Shown here: positions 19,951 to 29,445 of the stretch, in pieces
Numbering within the stretch: the first letter of the stretch is position 1
Layout of the letters: every line of letters begins with the position of its first letter
Source: CALDUY01 sp046350255
GTDB lineage: Bacteria > Planctomycetota > Planctomycetia > Gemmatales > Gemmataceae
Assembly (NCBI GenBank): GCA_046350255.1
Contig: JAXMAV010000003.1
Location: forward strand, 1-64,000
Length of the DNA: 64,000 nt
Direction: 5' to 3'
The notes under the pieces: generated by a model
Databases searched by the model: none
What the model saw: only the letters and a program-made list of their open reading frames with translations
Told to the model about the DNA's origin: nothing
Translations under genes and position numbers: made by a program

Positions 19951-22900
19951 ATGCCACGAATCTTGTTGATGCTCGCCGGGCTGGCCCTGGGCCTTCTGGC
20001 TGTGCTCGTCCTGGTCTCGGGAATGCCTTGGTCGGCAGTGCGCGCGGAGCCCGCCGCCTCTCCCTTCGCGGCCCTGGAAAAAAGCTACCTCAAGGACGCT
20101 CGTCCGATTCTGCAGCGGCACTGCATCCGCTGTCACTCCACGAAGAAGCCCGAGGGGGACGTCAATCTCGAGGCCACTCGGAGTCTGGCCGAGGTCCGTC
20201 GGTCGCCGCGCGTCTGGCAGAAGGTGCTCGAGATGCTCGACACCGAGCAGATGCCCCCAAAGGATACGCGCCAGCCAACCGAGGCGGAGCGCACTGCGCT
20301 GCAAACCTGGGTTCGGACCTATTTGAAGGAAGAAGCCCGCGCTCTGGCTGGCGATCCGGGGCCGGTGGTGTTGCGTCGTCTCAATAACGCCGAGTACACC
20401 TACACGCTCCGCGACCTGACCGGGGTAGACCTCAATCCAGCCCGACAGTTTCCCGTGGATGCCGCCGCCGGCGAGGGGTTCACCAACACTGGGCAGTCGC
20501 TGGTGATGTCGCCCGCGCTGCTGACCAAGTATCTCGATGCCGCCCGCGAGGTGGCCGCTCATGCGGTCCTCCTGCCGGATGGGCTGCGCTTCTCCCCGTC
20601 CACGACGCGAAGCGACTGGACGAATGAGATCCTGGCACAGATTCGTCAACTCTATGGCGAACAAACGCGGGTGCAGAGTGCGGGTCAGGTCAACCTGCAA
20701 GGCATCGTCTTTACCACGAACGAGGGTGGCCGCATTCCTCTGGAACGCTACCTGGCCGCCACCTTGCTGCACCGGGATGCTCTGCGGGCTGGCACGCTGA
20801 CGCCTCAGGAGGCTGCCCGGCGCCAAAACCTGAACCCGAAGTACCTCGGCCTGCTCTGGAAGGCGCTCTCGTCCACCGATGATTCCCCCCTCCTGGCCGC
20901 GCTGAGGCAGCGCTGGGCGAAGGCCCGACCCGGCGAAGAAGCGGGGCTGGTGGTGGAGGTGGAACGCTGGCAAAAGGCCCTGACGCGCTTCCAGAGTGTG
21001 GGGCACATGAAGCCGTGGATGGTGCCCGTCACGCCCCTGGCGACCAGTCAGGAGCTGCGCTACCGGATTCCGACCACGAAACCGGGGCAGACCGTTTCGC
21101 TGTACCTCGAAGCCAGCGATGCCGGGGATGGCTCCGCGCACGACCAGGTGGTCTTCGAGCAGCCGCGGCTGGTCATTCCGGGACGCCCCGATGTGCTGGT
21201 GCGCGACGTGGCCGTCTTCTCCCGCGAGATTCAGGCAGCACGGGCCCGCTACTTCGCCTCCACCGAGGCGGTCCTGCGAGCCGCGGCCGAGTCGCTCGGC
21301 GCCTCCGGCACGCCGAAGATCGCCGAGCTAGCCCAGCGACACAAGGTGCCCGAGGAGGTGCTAGTTGCCTGGTTCGACTACCTGGGTATCCGTCCGGCCG
21401 ACACGATTCGGCTCAACCACTTCACGAAGAAGATCGAGCGCTCGGGCGAGTATGACTTCGTGAAGGGCTGGGGCAACCCCGAGACGCCCATCGTCGTCGC
21501 CAACTCGACGGCTCGCCACGTTCGCGTCCCGGGGAACCTTCGGCCGCACGGTGTCTGCGTCCATCCGTCACCGACGCTCAACGTCGCGGTCGGCTGGCAG
21601 AGCCCCGTCCGCGCCGTGGTGGAACTCCAGGGCAAGGTGACGCATGCGCACCCCGAGTGCGGCAATGGCGTGACCTGGATGCTCGAACTGCGCCGCGGAG
21701 CCACCCGCCGCCGTCTGGCTCAGGGCATCGCCCAGGGAGGACAGCCGCGTCCGATTGGGCCCTTCCCCTCGCTGGAGGTGCAGCCAGGCGATCTCATCTC
21801 GGTGATCGTTGGGCCGCGCGATGGCAACCATTCGTGCGATCTCACCGATGTCGATCTCACGCTCAAGGAGAAGGCCGCCCCCGCACGGACCTGGAACCTG
21901 TCGGCTGATGTCTCGCCCGACGTGCTGGCGGGGAACCCTCACGCGGATCGCCAGGGGAACAAGTCGGTCTGGCACTTCTACACCGAACCGGTCGATGGGC
22001 GCGACGGCGGCCAGCTCGTGCCGCAGGGATCGCTCCTGGCACAGTGGATGGCCACTGACAAGCCCGCGGAGAAGGCGCGCCTGGCCACGGCGCTGCACAA
22101 GCTGCTCCTCGACGGTCCTGCCACCGGCGGCAATGCGGCCGATGCGCTCCTGTATCAGCATCTCACGGCCCTGGGTGGACCGTTGCTAGGAAAGGTCGCA
22201 CTGAAGCCGTCGGCAGCACCGGCCGATGCGACACTGGGCATCGACCCCAAACGGGTCGGCACGCAGCCTGGAGGGCCTCCCATCGATGCCGCCAGCGTGG
22301 GCGTGCAGGCGCCGGGTCTGGTCGAGGTCCGCCTGCCGGGTGGTCTGTTCGACGGGGCCGAACTGGTCACCCAGGCGCGCTTGCACCCGACCGCTGGCGC
22401 GGAGGGGAGCGTGCAGGTGCGCATCGCCCCGGTCAAGCCGCAGGCCGCACTGACTCTTACGTCCGAGGTGCCGCTGCTGGTGGGCGGAGGGAAGGCCAGA
22501 CCACGCTGGGAGCGTGCCTTCGACGACTTCCGGCAGCTGTTCCCGGCCGCCCTGTGCTACACGCGGATCGTCCCGGTCGACGAGGTGGTCACCCTGACGC
22601 TCTATCATCGCGAAGATGAACCGCTATGTCGGCTCTTCCTCGACGATGCTCAGAAGGCCCGGCTCGACCGCCTGTGGGACGAGCTGCACTTCGTCAGCCA
22701 CGACGCTCTGACGCTGGTGGACGCCTACAACCAGCTGATGGAGTACGCCACGCAGGACAGTAACCCCAAGCTGTTCGAGCCGTTCCGCAAGCCGATCAAC
22801 GATCGCGCCGCCGCCTTCCGTAAGTCGCTGGTGGCCGCCGAGCCGCGCCAGCTCGATGCAGTGCTGGAGTTCGCCGGCCGTGCCTTCCGTCGTCCGCTGA

Positions 22901-24093
22901 CCGAGGCCGAGGGCAAGCAACTGCGCCAGCTCTATGCCGACCTGCGCCAGCAAGGCATGCCGCACGACGAGTCGCTGCGGCTCACCCTGGCCCGGGTGCT
23001 TGTCGCGCCGGCGTTTCTCTACCGGCTGGAGGCGGCCGCTCCCGGGGTGAAGGCGGGCCCGCTGAGTGGCACCGAGCAGGCCAACCGGCTGAGCTACTTT
23101 CTGTGGTCGTCCCTGCCCGATGCCGATCTGCGGGGCGCCGACCTGGCCAGGACCGATACCCTGGTGGCTCAGACCCGGCGCATGCTTGGCGACGAGCGGG
23201 TCCGTCGCATGGCCATCGAGTTTGGTTGCCAGTGGCTGCATGTCCATGGGTTTGACCGGCTCGACGAGAAGAGCGAACGACATTTTCCCACCTTTGGGCA
23301 GCTGCGTGGGCCGATGTACGAGGAAGCCATCCTGTTCTTCACCGACCTGCTCCAGAAGAACGGGTCGATCCTCAGTCTGCTCGATGCCGACCATGCCTTT
23401 CTCAACGAGGCGCTGGCGAACCACTATGGCATCCCGGGCGTGAGGGGCCCCGACTTCCGTCGCGTGGAAGGAGTGCGCAAGTATGGTCGGGGTGGCATCC
23501 TGGGCCTGGGCGCCACGCTGGCCAAGCAATCGGGCGCGTCGCGCACCAGCCCGATCCTGCGCGGCAACTGGGTGTCCGAGGTGCTGCTCGGCGAGAAATT
23601 GCCTCGTCCGCCCAAGGATGTGCCGCAACTCCCTGAGGACGAGGCAGGAACTGGCCTCACGGTCCGCCAGCTGATCGAGAAGCACAGCAGCGACGCGCGC
23701 TGCTCGGGCTGCCATGTGCGCATCGATGCGTTCGGGTTCGCCCTGGAGAGCTACGACGCCATCGGCCGACGACGCGAGCGCGACCTGGGCAACCGCCCGA
23801 TCGACGCCCGGTCGCGCCTCAAGGATGGCACCGAGCTGGACGGGGTGGAAGGCCTGAAACGCTACCTCCTGGTCAAGCGGCGCGACGACTTCGTCTACCA
23901 CTTCTGTCGGAAGCTGCTGGGCTACGCCCTGGCGCGCGGCGTCCAGCTGTCCGACGAGCCGCTGCTCGAGGAGATGCGCCAGAAGCTCGCAAAGAACGAC
24001 TATCGCATCGGGACCGCGATCGAGGTGATCGTGACGAGCCCACAATTCCGTCAGATTCGGGGCAAGGAGTTCCCCACGCCGGATGCTCACTGA
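19951..24093 (+). CDS. Large secreted DUF1592/DUF1588/DUF1585-type cytochrome protein
   Basis: A 1380-residue exported protein; residues 5-25 form a signal anchor. C58-I-R-C61-H62 gives an N-terminal cytochrome-like module. DUF1587-like sequence ('LRRLNNAEYTYTLRDLTGVD') follows at 141-160. The C-terminal 400 residues show DUF1595 ('VLEFAGRAFRRPLTEAE'), DUF1592 ('ANRLSYFLWSSLPDADL'), DUF1588 ('RGGILGLGATLAKQSGASRT', C1251-x-x-C1254-H1255) and DUF1585 ('DDFVYHFCRKLLGYALARG'). Residues 538-680 hold a module shared with the divergent DUF1549 protein. The start at 19951 has GAGGAG seven bases upstream. It is followed after 45 bases by its usual DUF1552 partner. The role is unknown. Confidence 0.93.
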   Translation: MPRILLMLAGLALGLLAVLVLVSGMPWSAVRAEPAASPFAALEKSYLKDARPILQRHCIRCHSTKKPEGDVNLEATRSLAEVRRSPRVWQKVLEMLDTEQMPPKDTRQPTEAERTALQTWVRTYLKEEARALAGDPGPVVLRRLNNAEYTYTLRDLTGVDLNPARQFPVDAAAGEGFTNTGQSLVMSPALLTKYLDAAREVAAHAVLLPDGLRFSPSTTRSDWTNEILAQIRQLYGEQTRVQSAGQVNLQGIVFTTNEGGRIPLERYLAATLLHRDALRAGTLTPQEAARRQNLNPKYLGLLWKALSSTDDSPLLAALRQRWAKARPGEEAGLVVEVERWQKALTRFQSVGHMKPWMVPVTPLATSQELRYRIPTTKPGQTVSLYLEASDAGDGSAHDQVVFEQPRLVIPGRPDVLVRDVAVFSREIQAARARYFASTEAVLRAAAESLGASGTPKIAELAQRHKVPEEVLVAWFDYLGIRPADTIRLNHFTKKIERSGEYDFVKGWGNPETPIVVANSTARHVRVPGNLRPHGVCVHPSPTLNVAVGWQSPVRAVVELQGKVTHAHPECGNGVTWMLELRRGATRRRLAQGIAQGGQPRPIGPFPSLEVQPGDLISVIVGPRDGNHSCDLTDVDLTLKEKAAPARTWNLSADVSPDVLAGNPHADRQGNKSVWHFYTEPVDGRDGGQLVPQGSLLAQWMATDKPAEKARLATALHKLLLDGPATGGNAADALLYQHLTALGGPLLGKVALKPSAAPADATLGIDPKRVGTQPGGPPIDAASVGVQAPGLVEVRLPGGLFDGAELVTQARLHPTAGAEGSVQVRIAPVKPQAALTLTSEVPLLVGGGKARPRWERAFDDFRQLFPAALCYTRIVPVDEVVTLTLYHREDEPLCRLFLDDAQKARLDRLWDELHFVSHDALTLVDAYNQLMEYATQDSNPKLFEPFRKPINDRAAAFRKSLVAAEPRQLDAVLEFAGRAFRRPLTEAEGKQLRQLYADLRQQGMPHDESLRLTLARVLVAPAFLYRLEAAAPGVKAGPLSGTEQANRLSYFLWSSLPDADLRGADLARTDTLVAQTRRMLGDERVRRMAIEFGCQWLHVHGFDRLDEKSERHFPTFGQLRGPMYEEAILFFTDLLQKNGSILSLLDADHAFLNEALANHYGIPGVRGPDFRRVEGVRKYGRGGILGLGATLAKQSGASRTSPILRGNWVSEVLLGEKLPRPPKDVPQLPEDEAGTGLTVRQLIEKHSSDARCSGCHVRIDAFGFALESYDAIGRRRERDLGNRPIDARSRLKDGTELDGVEGLKRYLLVKRRDDFVYHFCRKLLGYALARGVQLSDEPLLEEMRQKLAKNDYRIGTAIEVIVTSPQFRQIRGKEFPTPDAH

Positions 24094-24138
24094 CCTTGAT
24101 GGATTCCGTCCGCGCCAACTTCCTTCACCGAGAGAACC

Positions 24139-25443
24139 ATGACCAGTCATCACTATTCTCGTCGCACGTTCCTCCGCGGGGTGGGAGTCACCATGGCTCT
24201 GCCCTGGCTGGAATCGTTGCCGGTGTGGGGCGATGAGCCCGCCCGTGCGGGTGCCTCGAGCGAGGCGCCGGTGCGCTTCGCCGCCCTCTTCTCCGGGAAC
24301 GGATTTCACAGCAAGGAGTGGTGGGCTACCGGCGAGGGCGACAGCCTGCAATTCGGCAAAGTGCTGGCTCCTCTGCAGGAACTTCGTCGCAAGACGCTCT
24401 TCGTGCGTGGTCTGTTCAACGCCGAGGCGCTCAAGGGCAACATCCACAGCTCACAGACGGGCAACCTGCTCTCTGGAGCGCCGCTGGCCTCCGGGGGCGA
24501 GATCCGCTCGGGCACCAGCATCGATCAGCTGATCGCCCAGCGGCATGGCCGTTCGACCAGGGTGCCGAGTCTGGTGCTGGCCTGCGAGGCCTCGAACCCG
24601 TCGGTCCACAAGAACTACTCGATGCTGTACAGCTCGCACATCTCGTGGAGTTCACCCACGACGCCGACACCGCTCGAGCTGTATCCTGCGCTGGCCTTCG
24701 ACCGCCTGTTCAAGGACAAGGCCTCGCGCGGTGAAAAGAGCATTCTCGATGCCATCCAGGCCGATGCCAGGGATGTTCGCCGCGCCATCAGTGCCAGCGA
24801 CCAGCGCAAGCTGGATGAGTACCTGGATTCGGTCCGCGAGGTGGAGCAGCGTATCGCCGCGGCCGGCAAACGCAACGAACTGCAGGGCTGGCGTCCGACC
24901 ACGACGAAGCCGACGCTACCGCGCCCGGCCGATGGCATCCCGCAGAACATCGCTGAGCACATGCGACTGATGTGCGACATCATGGTGCTGGCGTTTCAGA
25001 CCGACACGACCCGCGTGGGCACGCTGAAGCTCAACAACGATCACTCGTCGCTGCGCTTCCCGCATCTGGGGGTGGACTACATGATCCACCACCTGCTCTC
25101 GCACTCGGACACCGCGGACTGGCTCAAGGTCAACCAGTTCTTCCTCGAGCAGGTCGCCTACCTGGCGCGCAAACTCGACGCCATCCGCGAGGGCGAACGC
25201 ACCCTGCTGGACAACTCGATGTTGCTCTTCTGCTCCAGCATGTTGACCGGCAACCACGACGCCACCCAGTTGCCGGTAGTGGTGGTGGGCGGCGCGGGTG
25301 GAAAGCTGAAGACGGGGCGCGTCCTCAATTACCTCGGCAAGTCCAACCGCAAGATGTGCAGCCTCTACCTGTCGCTTCTAGATAAGGTCGGCATCCGCCT
25401 CAACCAGTTCGGCGATTCGACCGAGCGCCTCGCCGAGGTCTGA
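24139..25443 (+). CDS. DUF1552 family secreted protein (Tat leader)
   Basis: A 434-residue DUF1552 protein with a twin-arginine-type leader 'YSRRTFLRGVGVTMALPWLE', which is itself the family's characteristic N-terminus. Further family matches are 'FSGNGFHSKEWWATGE', 'FVRGLFNAEA', 'IHSSQTGNLLSG' and 'STDRL'-like end 'FGDSTERLAEV'. DUF1552 genes almost always follow a DUF1592 cytochrome gene and form a planctomycete and verrucomicrobial exported pair of unknown substrate. The fold is related to DUF1501. A convergent hairpin terminator lies directly downstream. Confidence 0.94.
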   Translation: MTSHHYSRRTFLRGVGVTMALPWLESLPVWGDEPARAGASSEAPVRFAALFSGNGFHSKEWWATGEGDSLQFGKVLAPLQELRRKTLFVRGLFNAEALKGNIHSSQTGNLLSGAPLASGGEIRSGTSIDQLIAQRHGRSTRVPSLVLACEASNPSVHKNYSMLYSSHISWSSPTTPTPLELYPALAFDRLFKDKASRGEKSILDAIQADARDVRRAISASDQRKLDEYLDSVREVEQRIAAAGKRNELQGWRPTTTKPTLPRPADGIPQNIAEHMRLMCDIMVLAFQTDTTRVGTLKLNNDHSSLRFPHLGVDYMIHHLLSHSDTADWLKVNQFFLEQVAYLARKLDAIREGERTLLDNSMLLFCSSMLTGNHDATQLPVVVVGGAGGKLKTGRVLNYLGKSNRKMCSLYLSLLDKVGIRLNQFGDSTERLAEV

Positions 25444-25451
25444 TGCTCCAC

Positions 25452-25479
25452 GCCAGGCGCAGCCGTGGCTGCGCCTGGC
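25452..25479. terminator. Bidirectional hairpin between DUF1552 and lactonase genes
   Basis: A perfect 12-base stem (GCCAGGCGCAGC / GCTGCGCCTGGC) with a CGTG loop lies between two convergent stop codons and is followed by CTTCGTTCG on the plus strand. Confidence 0.7.
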
Positions 25480-25489
25480 CTTCGTTCGA

Positions 25490-26635
25490 TTATCGCGCCA
25501 GGCGGATGCAGGAGGGGCTGGTCACTTTCACGGGCTCGCCCGCTGATTTCAGTGCGCCGGTTTCGGGGTCGATGCTGAAGACCGCCACATTGTTACCCGG
25601 CATGTTGGCGCAGATCAGCCAGCGACCGTCCGGCATGATGAGCAGGTTCTGCGGCCCCTTGCCCAGGCTCGGCTCGATCGCCAGGAGTTTCAATCGCCCG
25701 TCCTCGCCGATCCGATAGGCTGCAATGCTGTCGTGGCCACGGTTGGTCCCGTAGAGAAACTTCCCGTTCGGCGTCACCTTCACATCTGCGCAGTAACTCG
25801 TGCCCTTGAATCCCTTCGGCAGTGTGGACAGGGTCTGCTGCTCGATGAGCATCCCGGTGTCAGCATCGTGGTCGAACACCGTGACTGAGTTACTCAGCTC
25901 GTTGATGACGTAGACATGTTTGCCGTTGGGATGAAAGGTGAGATGTCGGGGGCCCGCGCCAGGAGGCGTGCGAACGAACGGCTGCTTGCTGGGCTCGAGC
26001 TTCGCCGTGGCGGGGTCGAGTCGGTAGCAGAGGATGCGGTCGATGCCCAGGTCGGCGGCGTAGGCGAACTTGTTGTTGGGACTCACCACGATGCAGTGAG
26101 CGTTGGGCCCCTTCTGGCGATCCGGAAGGACGCTGGATCCGACGTGCTGCACGAACGTGGCGGCCTTCTCCAGCGAGCCGTCCTTCTGCACGGGGAAGGA
26201 TGCCACGCTGCCGGTGGCATAGTTGGCCACGAGCACGGTCTTGCCGGTGGCGTCCACGTCCAGGTAGCAGGCTGCGGAGCCGCGGGCCGACTGCCGATTG
26301 AGCAGCTTCAACTCGCCGGTGTTGCCGGTGATGGCGTAGGCGGCCACCTCCTCGTGTTCCTTGCCGCCGAAGCTTTTGCCATGAATCGAGTAGAGATACT
26401 TTCCATCCGGAGACAGGGCCAGGAAGAAGGGATGTTCGACGCCACCGGTGCGGCTCACTTCCTTCAGCGCGCCGGTTTTGGAGTCCAGGCGGAAGGCATG
26501 AATGCCTCCCTTGTCGCCTCCGACAAACGAGGTGATGAACAACAGCGGATCCTTCGCTTCCGCCGCCAGGCTCGACCAGGCCAGGGCACCCACCAGGGGG
26601 AGGGCCGCCAGCATCGGCACGATGGAATGGTTCAT
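25490..26635 (-). CDS. Secreted lactonase-family beta-propeller
   Basis: A 381-residue seven-bladed propeller of the 6-phosphogluconolactonase-like (lactonase, PF10282) family. A signal peptide (MNHSIVPMLAALPLVGALAW) predicts export, so a role in the cytosolic pentose phosphate pathway is unlikely. Blade-type repeats are visible: 'HPFFLALSPDGKYLYSI', 'AHCIVVSPNNKFAYAADLG', 'PRHLTFHPNGKHVYVINELS' and 'NLLIMPDGRWLICANMPGNN'. Secreted members are frequent in planctomycetes and their substrates are mostly unknown. It is divergent from the glycosidase gene across a 170-base gap. Confidence 0.88.
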   Translation of the reverse strand: MNHSIVPMLAALPLVGALAWSSLAAEAKDPLLFITSFVGGDKGGIHAFRLDSKTGALKEVSRTGGVEHPFFLALSPDGKYLYSIHGKSFGGKEHEEVAAYAITGNTGELKLLNRQSARGSAACYLDVDATGKTVLVANYATGSVASFPVQKDGSLEKAATFVQHVGSSVLPDRQKGPNAHCIVVSPNNKFAYAADLGIDRILCYRLDPATAKLEPSKQPFVRTPPGAGPRHLTFHPNGKHVYVINELSNSVTVFDHDADTGMLIEQQTLSTLPKGFKGTSYCADVKVTPNGKFLYGTNRGHDSIAAYRIGEDGRLKLLAIEPSLGKGPQNLLIMPDGRWLICANMPGNNVAVFSIDPETGALKSAGEPVKVTSPSCIRLAR

Positions 26636-26805
26636 GACAGGCTCCGACCGGGATTAGTTCTTCCTGCAGCTGCTCACTGTGCTACGAATCCGCTCCCGGG
26701 TCGTCATCCGTTCGCCTCGATCATATACGAGGAAGAATTGCTAGAATGGGACCCCAGCCAGGCCACTGCTCCCGCCTTTCTTGCCGACCTTTCGGAGAGA
26801 TCTCC

Positions 26806-29352
26806 ATGCGCACTCTCAGACTCACCACGGCCGCGCTTCTGCTTGGTGTGCTTGTCTGCTCAGCTGCGACGGCGGAGCCGCTGTTGGCACCTCAACCGTT
26901 GCTCGACCGGGAAACCTTCTGGGACAACCGGGACTGGACCTGGTACCGGGCGAACATCCCGTTCTTCGAGTGTCCCGACAAGGACATTCAGACCACCTAC
27001 TACTACCGCTGGGAGCTGCTGACCAAGCATCTGACCTACGGCTCGCCGAACACCGGCTACACCTTCACCGAGTTTATCGATCGCCCCTTCTGGTCGGGCA
27101 CCTATGGGGCGATCTCCTGCCCGGCTGGCCACCAACTCTACGAGGCACGCTGGTTACGCGATCCACGCATCGCCTGGGATTACGGCCGCTACTGGTTTCG
27201 CACGCCCGGGGCCCAGCCGCGCAACTACAGCACCTGGTTGGCCGACGGCGTCTGGGCGGTGCATCGCGTCCATCCCGATCGGACCGCCCTGGTCGATCTC
27301 CTGCCTGACCTGCGGAAGAACTACGAGGGCTGGGAGAAGCGGCACCATGTTCCAGCGGTTGGCCTCTTCTGGCAAACCGGTCATGACGACGGCATGGAGT
27401 TCAACATCAATAGCCGGCAGACCCGCGATATCCTGCGTGGCGCGCCGGGCTATCGCCCGACGCTGAATGCTTACCTCTGGGCCGATGCCCTGGCCATCGC
27501 CCGCGCGGCCGACCTGGCGGGCGACCGGGCGACCGCCGAGACGTATCGCCGAAAGGCAGCCGGGCTCAAGGCTCAGTTGCAATCCCGACTCTGGGACCCG
27601 AAGCGACAGTTCTTCTTCCACATGTTCCAGCGTGATGAGGAGGCCAACGGTTTTCAGGTCAAGGCGCTCACGCTCACGCATCAGACAGGGCAACATGCTG
27701 GCAGCCCGTTTGGACGCGAGTTGATCGGCTATGTGCCCTGGCAGTTCTCGCTGCCCGATGCGGATAAAGGCTACGAGATCGCCTGGAAGAAGCTCCTCGA
27801 GAAGGATGGTTTCGCCGCGCCGTTCGGGCCCACCACGGTGGAGCGAAAAGATCCGATGTTCCTGCTCAAGAAGACCTGCTGCTGGTGGAGCGGCCAATCC
27901 TGGCCCTACGCCACCAGCCAGACGCTCAAGGCACTGGCCAACCTGCTGCAGGAATATCGGCAGGAGGTCGTGACCCCTGCCGACTACCTGAAACTGCTGC
28001 AAACCTTCGCCCGGACGCACCGCAAGAACGGCAAGCCCTACCTCGCCGAGGCGTGCCATCCCGATACTGGCTCGTTCGAGGGGCACGATGGCTACAACCA
28101 CTCCGAGCATTACTTCCACAGCAGCTTCAACGATCTGATCATCACCGGCCTGGTGGGGCTGCGTCCGCGCGACGACGAGCAGCTCGAGGTGCGCCCGCTC
28201 GCGCCTGCCGACTGGCCCTACTTCGCTCTCGATGCCGTCCCTTATCGCGGGCATATCGTTTCCATCCTGTGGGATCGTGATGGTAGCCGGTATCGCCGGG
28301 GCAAGGGGCTGAAGCTCTTCGTCGATGGCAAGGAGGTTGCCTCGGCCGACCGACTGGGCCCGTTGACGGCGAAGCTGCCCCCTCTCCAGCCGACACCCCG
28401 ACCCGATCGCACGCTGGTGAACTTCGCGGTCAACAACGATGGCACCTACTTCCCGCGTCTGTCGGCCAGCTACTCCTCTCCGCACACCTCGCCGGCCCGG
28501 GTGGTGGATGGCAACTACTGGTACCATCGCGATCCGCCCAACCGCTGGACCTGCGAAGGCTCGCCCAACGCCAGAGATCACCTGGTGTTCGATCTTGGCA
28601 TCAAGCGCCGGGTGCACATGGCGAAGGTCTATTTCCTCGATGATGGCAAGGGGGTGGTGCCACCACGGAGTTACCAGCTGGAGTTCTGGGATGGGGTCAC
28701 CTGGAACCCCATCCTGGGCCAGGTCCGGTCTCCGGTGGCGCCGACGGGACGCTGCGCCAACCAGGTGACGTTCCCTCCGGTGAACGCGTCGCGGTTCCGC
28801 GTTGTCTTTCAACATGCGGAAACCAGTAAGACCGGGCTGACCGAACTGGAGTTATGGGGGGATGTCAGGCTGCCGCTGGCTCCATCGCCGCATCCGACCG
28901 GCAACCTGGCCTACAACCCGGGCGACCGACCCTTTCCCCAGGCCCGGGCGTCGCACTTCGATCGCTTCGGCGGCCGGCCTGCCCTGGCCATCGATGGCCT
29001 GGTCAACTTCCTGCCCACTCCGACCAACCGTTGGACCAGCTACGAGTCGCCCCGGGATACCGACTGGCTCGAGGTCGATCTGGGAGCCGAAAAGACCTTC
29101 CGTCGCATCGAGCTGGCCATCTACGACGACCGTGGCGGCGTGCAACCTCCGACCCGGTACGACGTCGAGTACTGGGATGGCAAGGCCTGGCAGCCGGTGG
29201 CTTCCCCGAAGAAGACGCCCGAGAAACCGGTCGGCGGCCAGTTCAACGAGATTACCTTTACCCCGGTCCAGGCATCTCGGGTGCGCGTGGTCTTCACGCA
29301 CGCTGGCAAGGCGCGCAGCGGCGTCAGTGAGATCTTCCTGTGGAACGAGTAA
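26806..29352 (+). CDS. Secreted MGH1-like glycoside hydrolase with two discoidin domains
   Basis: An 848-residue exported protein (signal MRTLRLTTAALLLGVLVCSA). Residues about 25-500 form an (alpha/alpha)6-barrel glycosidase of the MGH1/GH63-like type: 'DWTWYRANIPFFECPDKDIQ', 'RWLRDPRIAWDYGRYWF', 'GHDDGMEFNINSRQTR' and 'KTCCWWSGQSWPYATSQT'. Two F5/8 type C (discoidin) domains follow at about 545-690 and 705-848, each with the 'SRxRVVF' ending ('ASRFRVVFQHAETSKTGL', 'ASRVRVVFTHAGKARSGV'). Such domains usually bind carbohydrate. GGAGAGA precedes the ATG at 26806. The glycosidic bond cleaved cannot be told from sequence alone. Confidence 0.82.
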   Translation: MRTLRLTTAALLLGVLVCSAATAEPLLAPQPLLDRETFWDNRDWTWYRANIPFFECPDKDIQTTYYYRWELLTKHLTYGSPNTGYTFTEFIDRPFWSGTYGAISCPAGHQLYEARWLRDPRIAWDYGRYWFRTPGAQPRNYSTWLADGVWAVHRVHPDRTALVDLLPDLRKNYEGWEKRHHVPAVGLFWQTGHDDGMEFNINSRQTRDILRGAPGYRPTLNAYLWADALAIARAADLAGDRATAETYRRKAAGLKAQLQSRLWDPKRQFFFHMFQRDEEANGFQVKALTLTHQTGQHAGSPFGRELIGYVPWQFSLPDADKGYEIAWKKLLEKDGFAAPFGPTTVERKDPMFLLKKTCCWWSGQSWPYATSQTLKALANLLQEYRQEVVTPADYLKLLQTFARTHRKNGKPYLAEACHPDTGSFEGHDGYNHSEHYFHSSFNDLIITGLVGLRPRDDEQLEVRPLAPADWPYFALDAVPYRGHIVSILWDRDGSRYRRGKGLKLFVDGKEVASADRLGPLTAKLPPLQPTPRPDRTLVNFAVNNDGTYFPRLSASYSSPHTSPARVVDGNYWYHRDPPNRWTCEGSPNARDHLVFDLGIKRRVHMAKVYFLDDGKGVVPPRSYQLEFWDGVTWNPILGQVRSPVAPTGRCANQVTFPPVNASRFRVVFQHAETSKTGLTELELWGDVRLPLAPSPHPTGNLAYNPGDRPFPQARASHFDRFGGRPALAIDGLVNFLPTPTNRWTSYESPRDTDWLEVDLGAEKTFRRIELAIYDDRGGVQPPTRYDVEYWDGKAWQPVASPKKTPEKPVGGQFNEITFTPVQASRVRVVFTHAGKARSGVSEIFLWNE

Positions 29353-29445
29353 GGCTTCCTTCCGTCTCGCTCACTTTTCGGCAGAATTGGGCCGGCCCCG
29401 CTGGTACGATGTTGCCTTCCAGAGATCCTTCCTGAGGGGTTGTGC

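Noticed and set aside
19792..21141. 449-codon minus-strand frame overlapping the DUF1592 gene start
   Set aside because: Covers the divergent promoter gap and the start of a well-supported gene; composition is that of a shadow.
22624..24447. 607-codon open frame on the minus strand
   Set aside because: Antisense to the DUF1592 and DUF1552 genes, with low-complexity His/Gln/Arg-rich translation typical of a shadow.
27154..28815. 553-codon open frame on the minus strand
   Set aside because: Antisense to the glycosidase gene, whose domains and signal peptide are clear.
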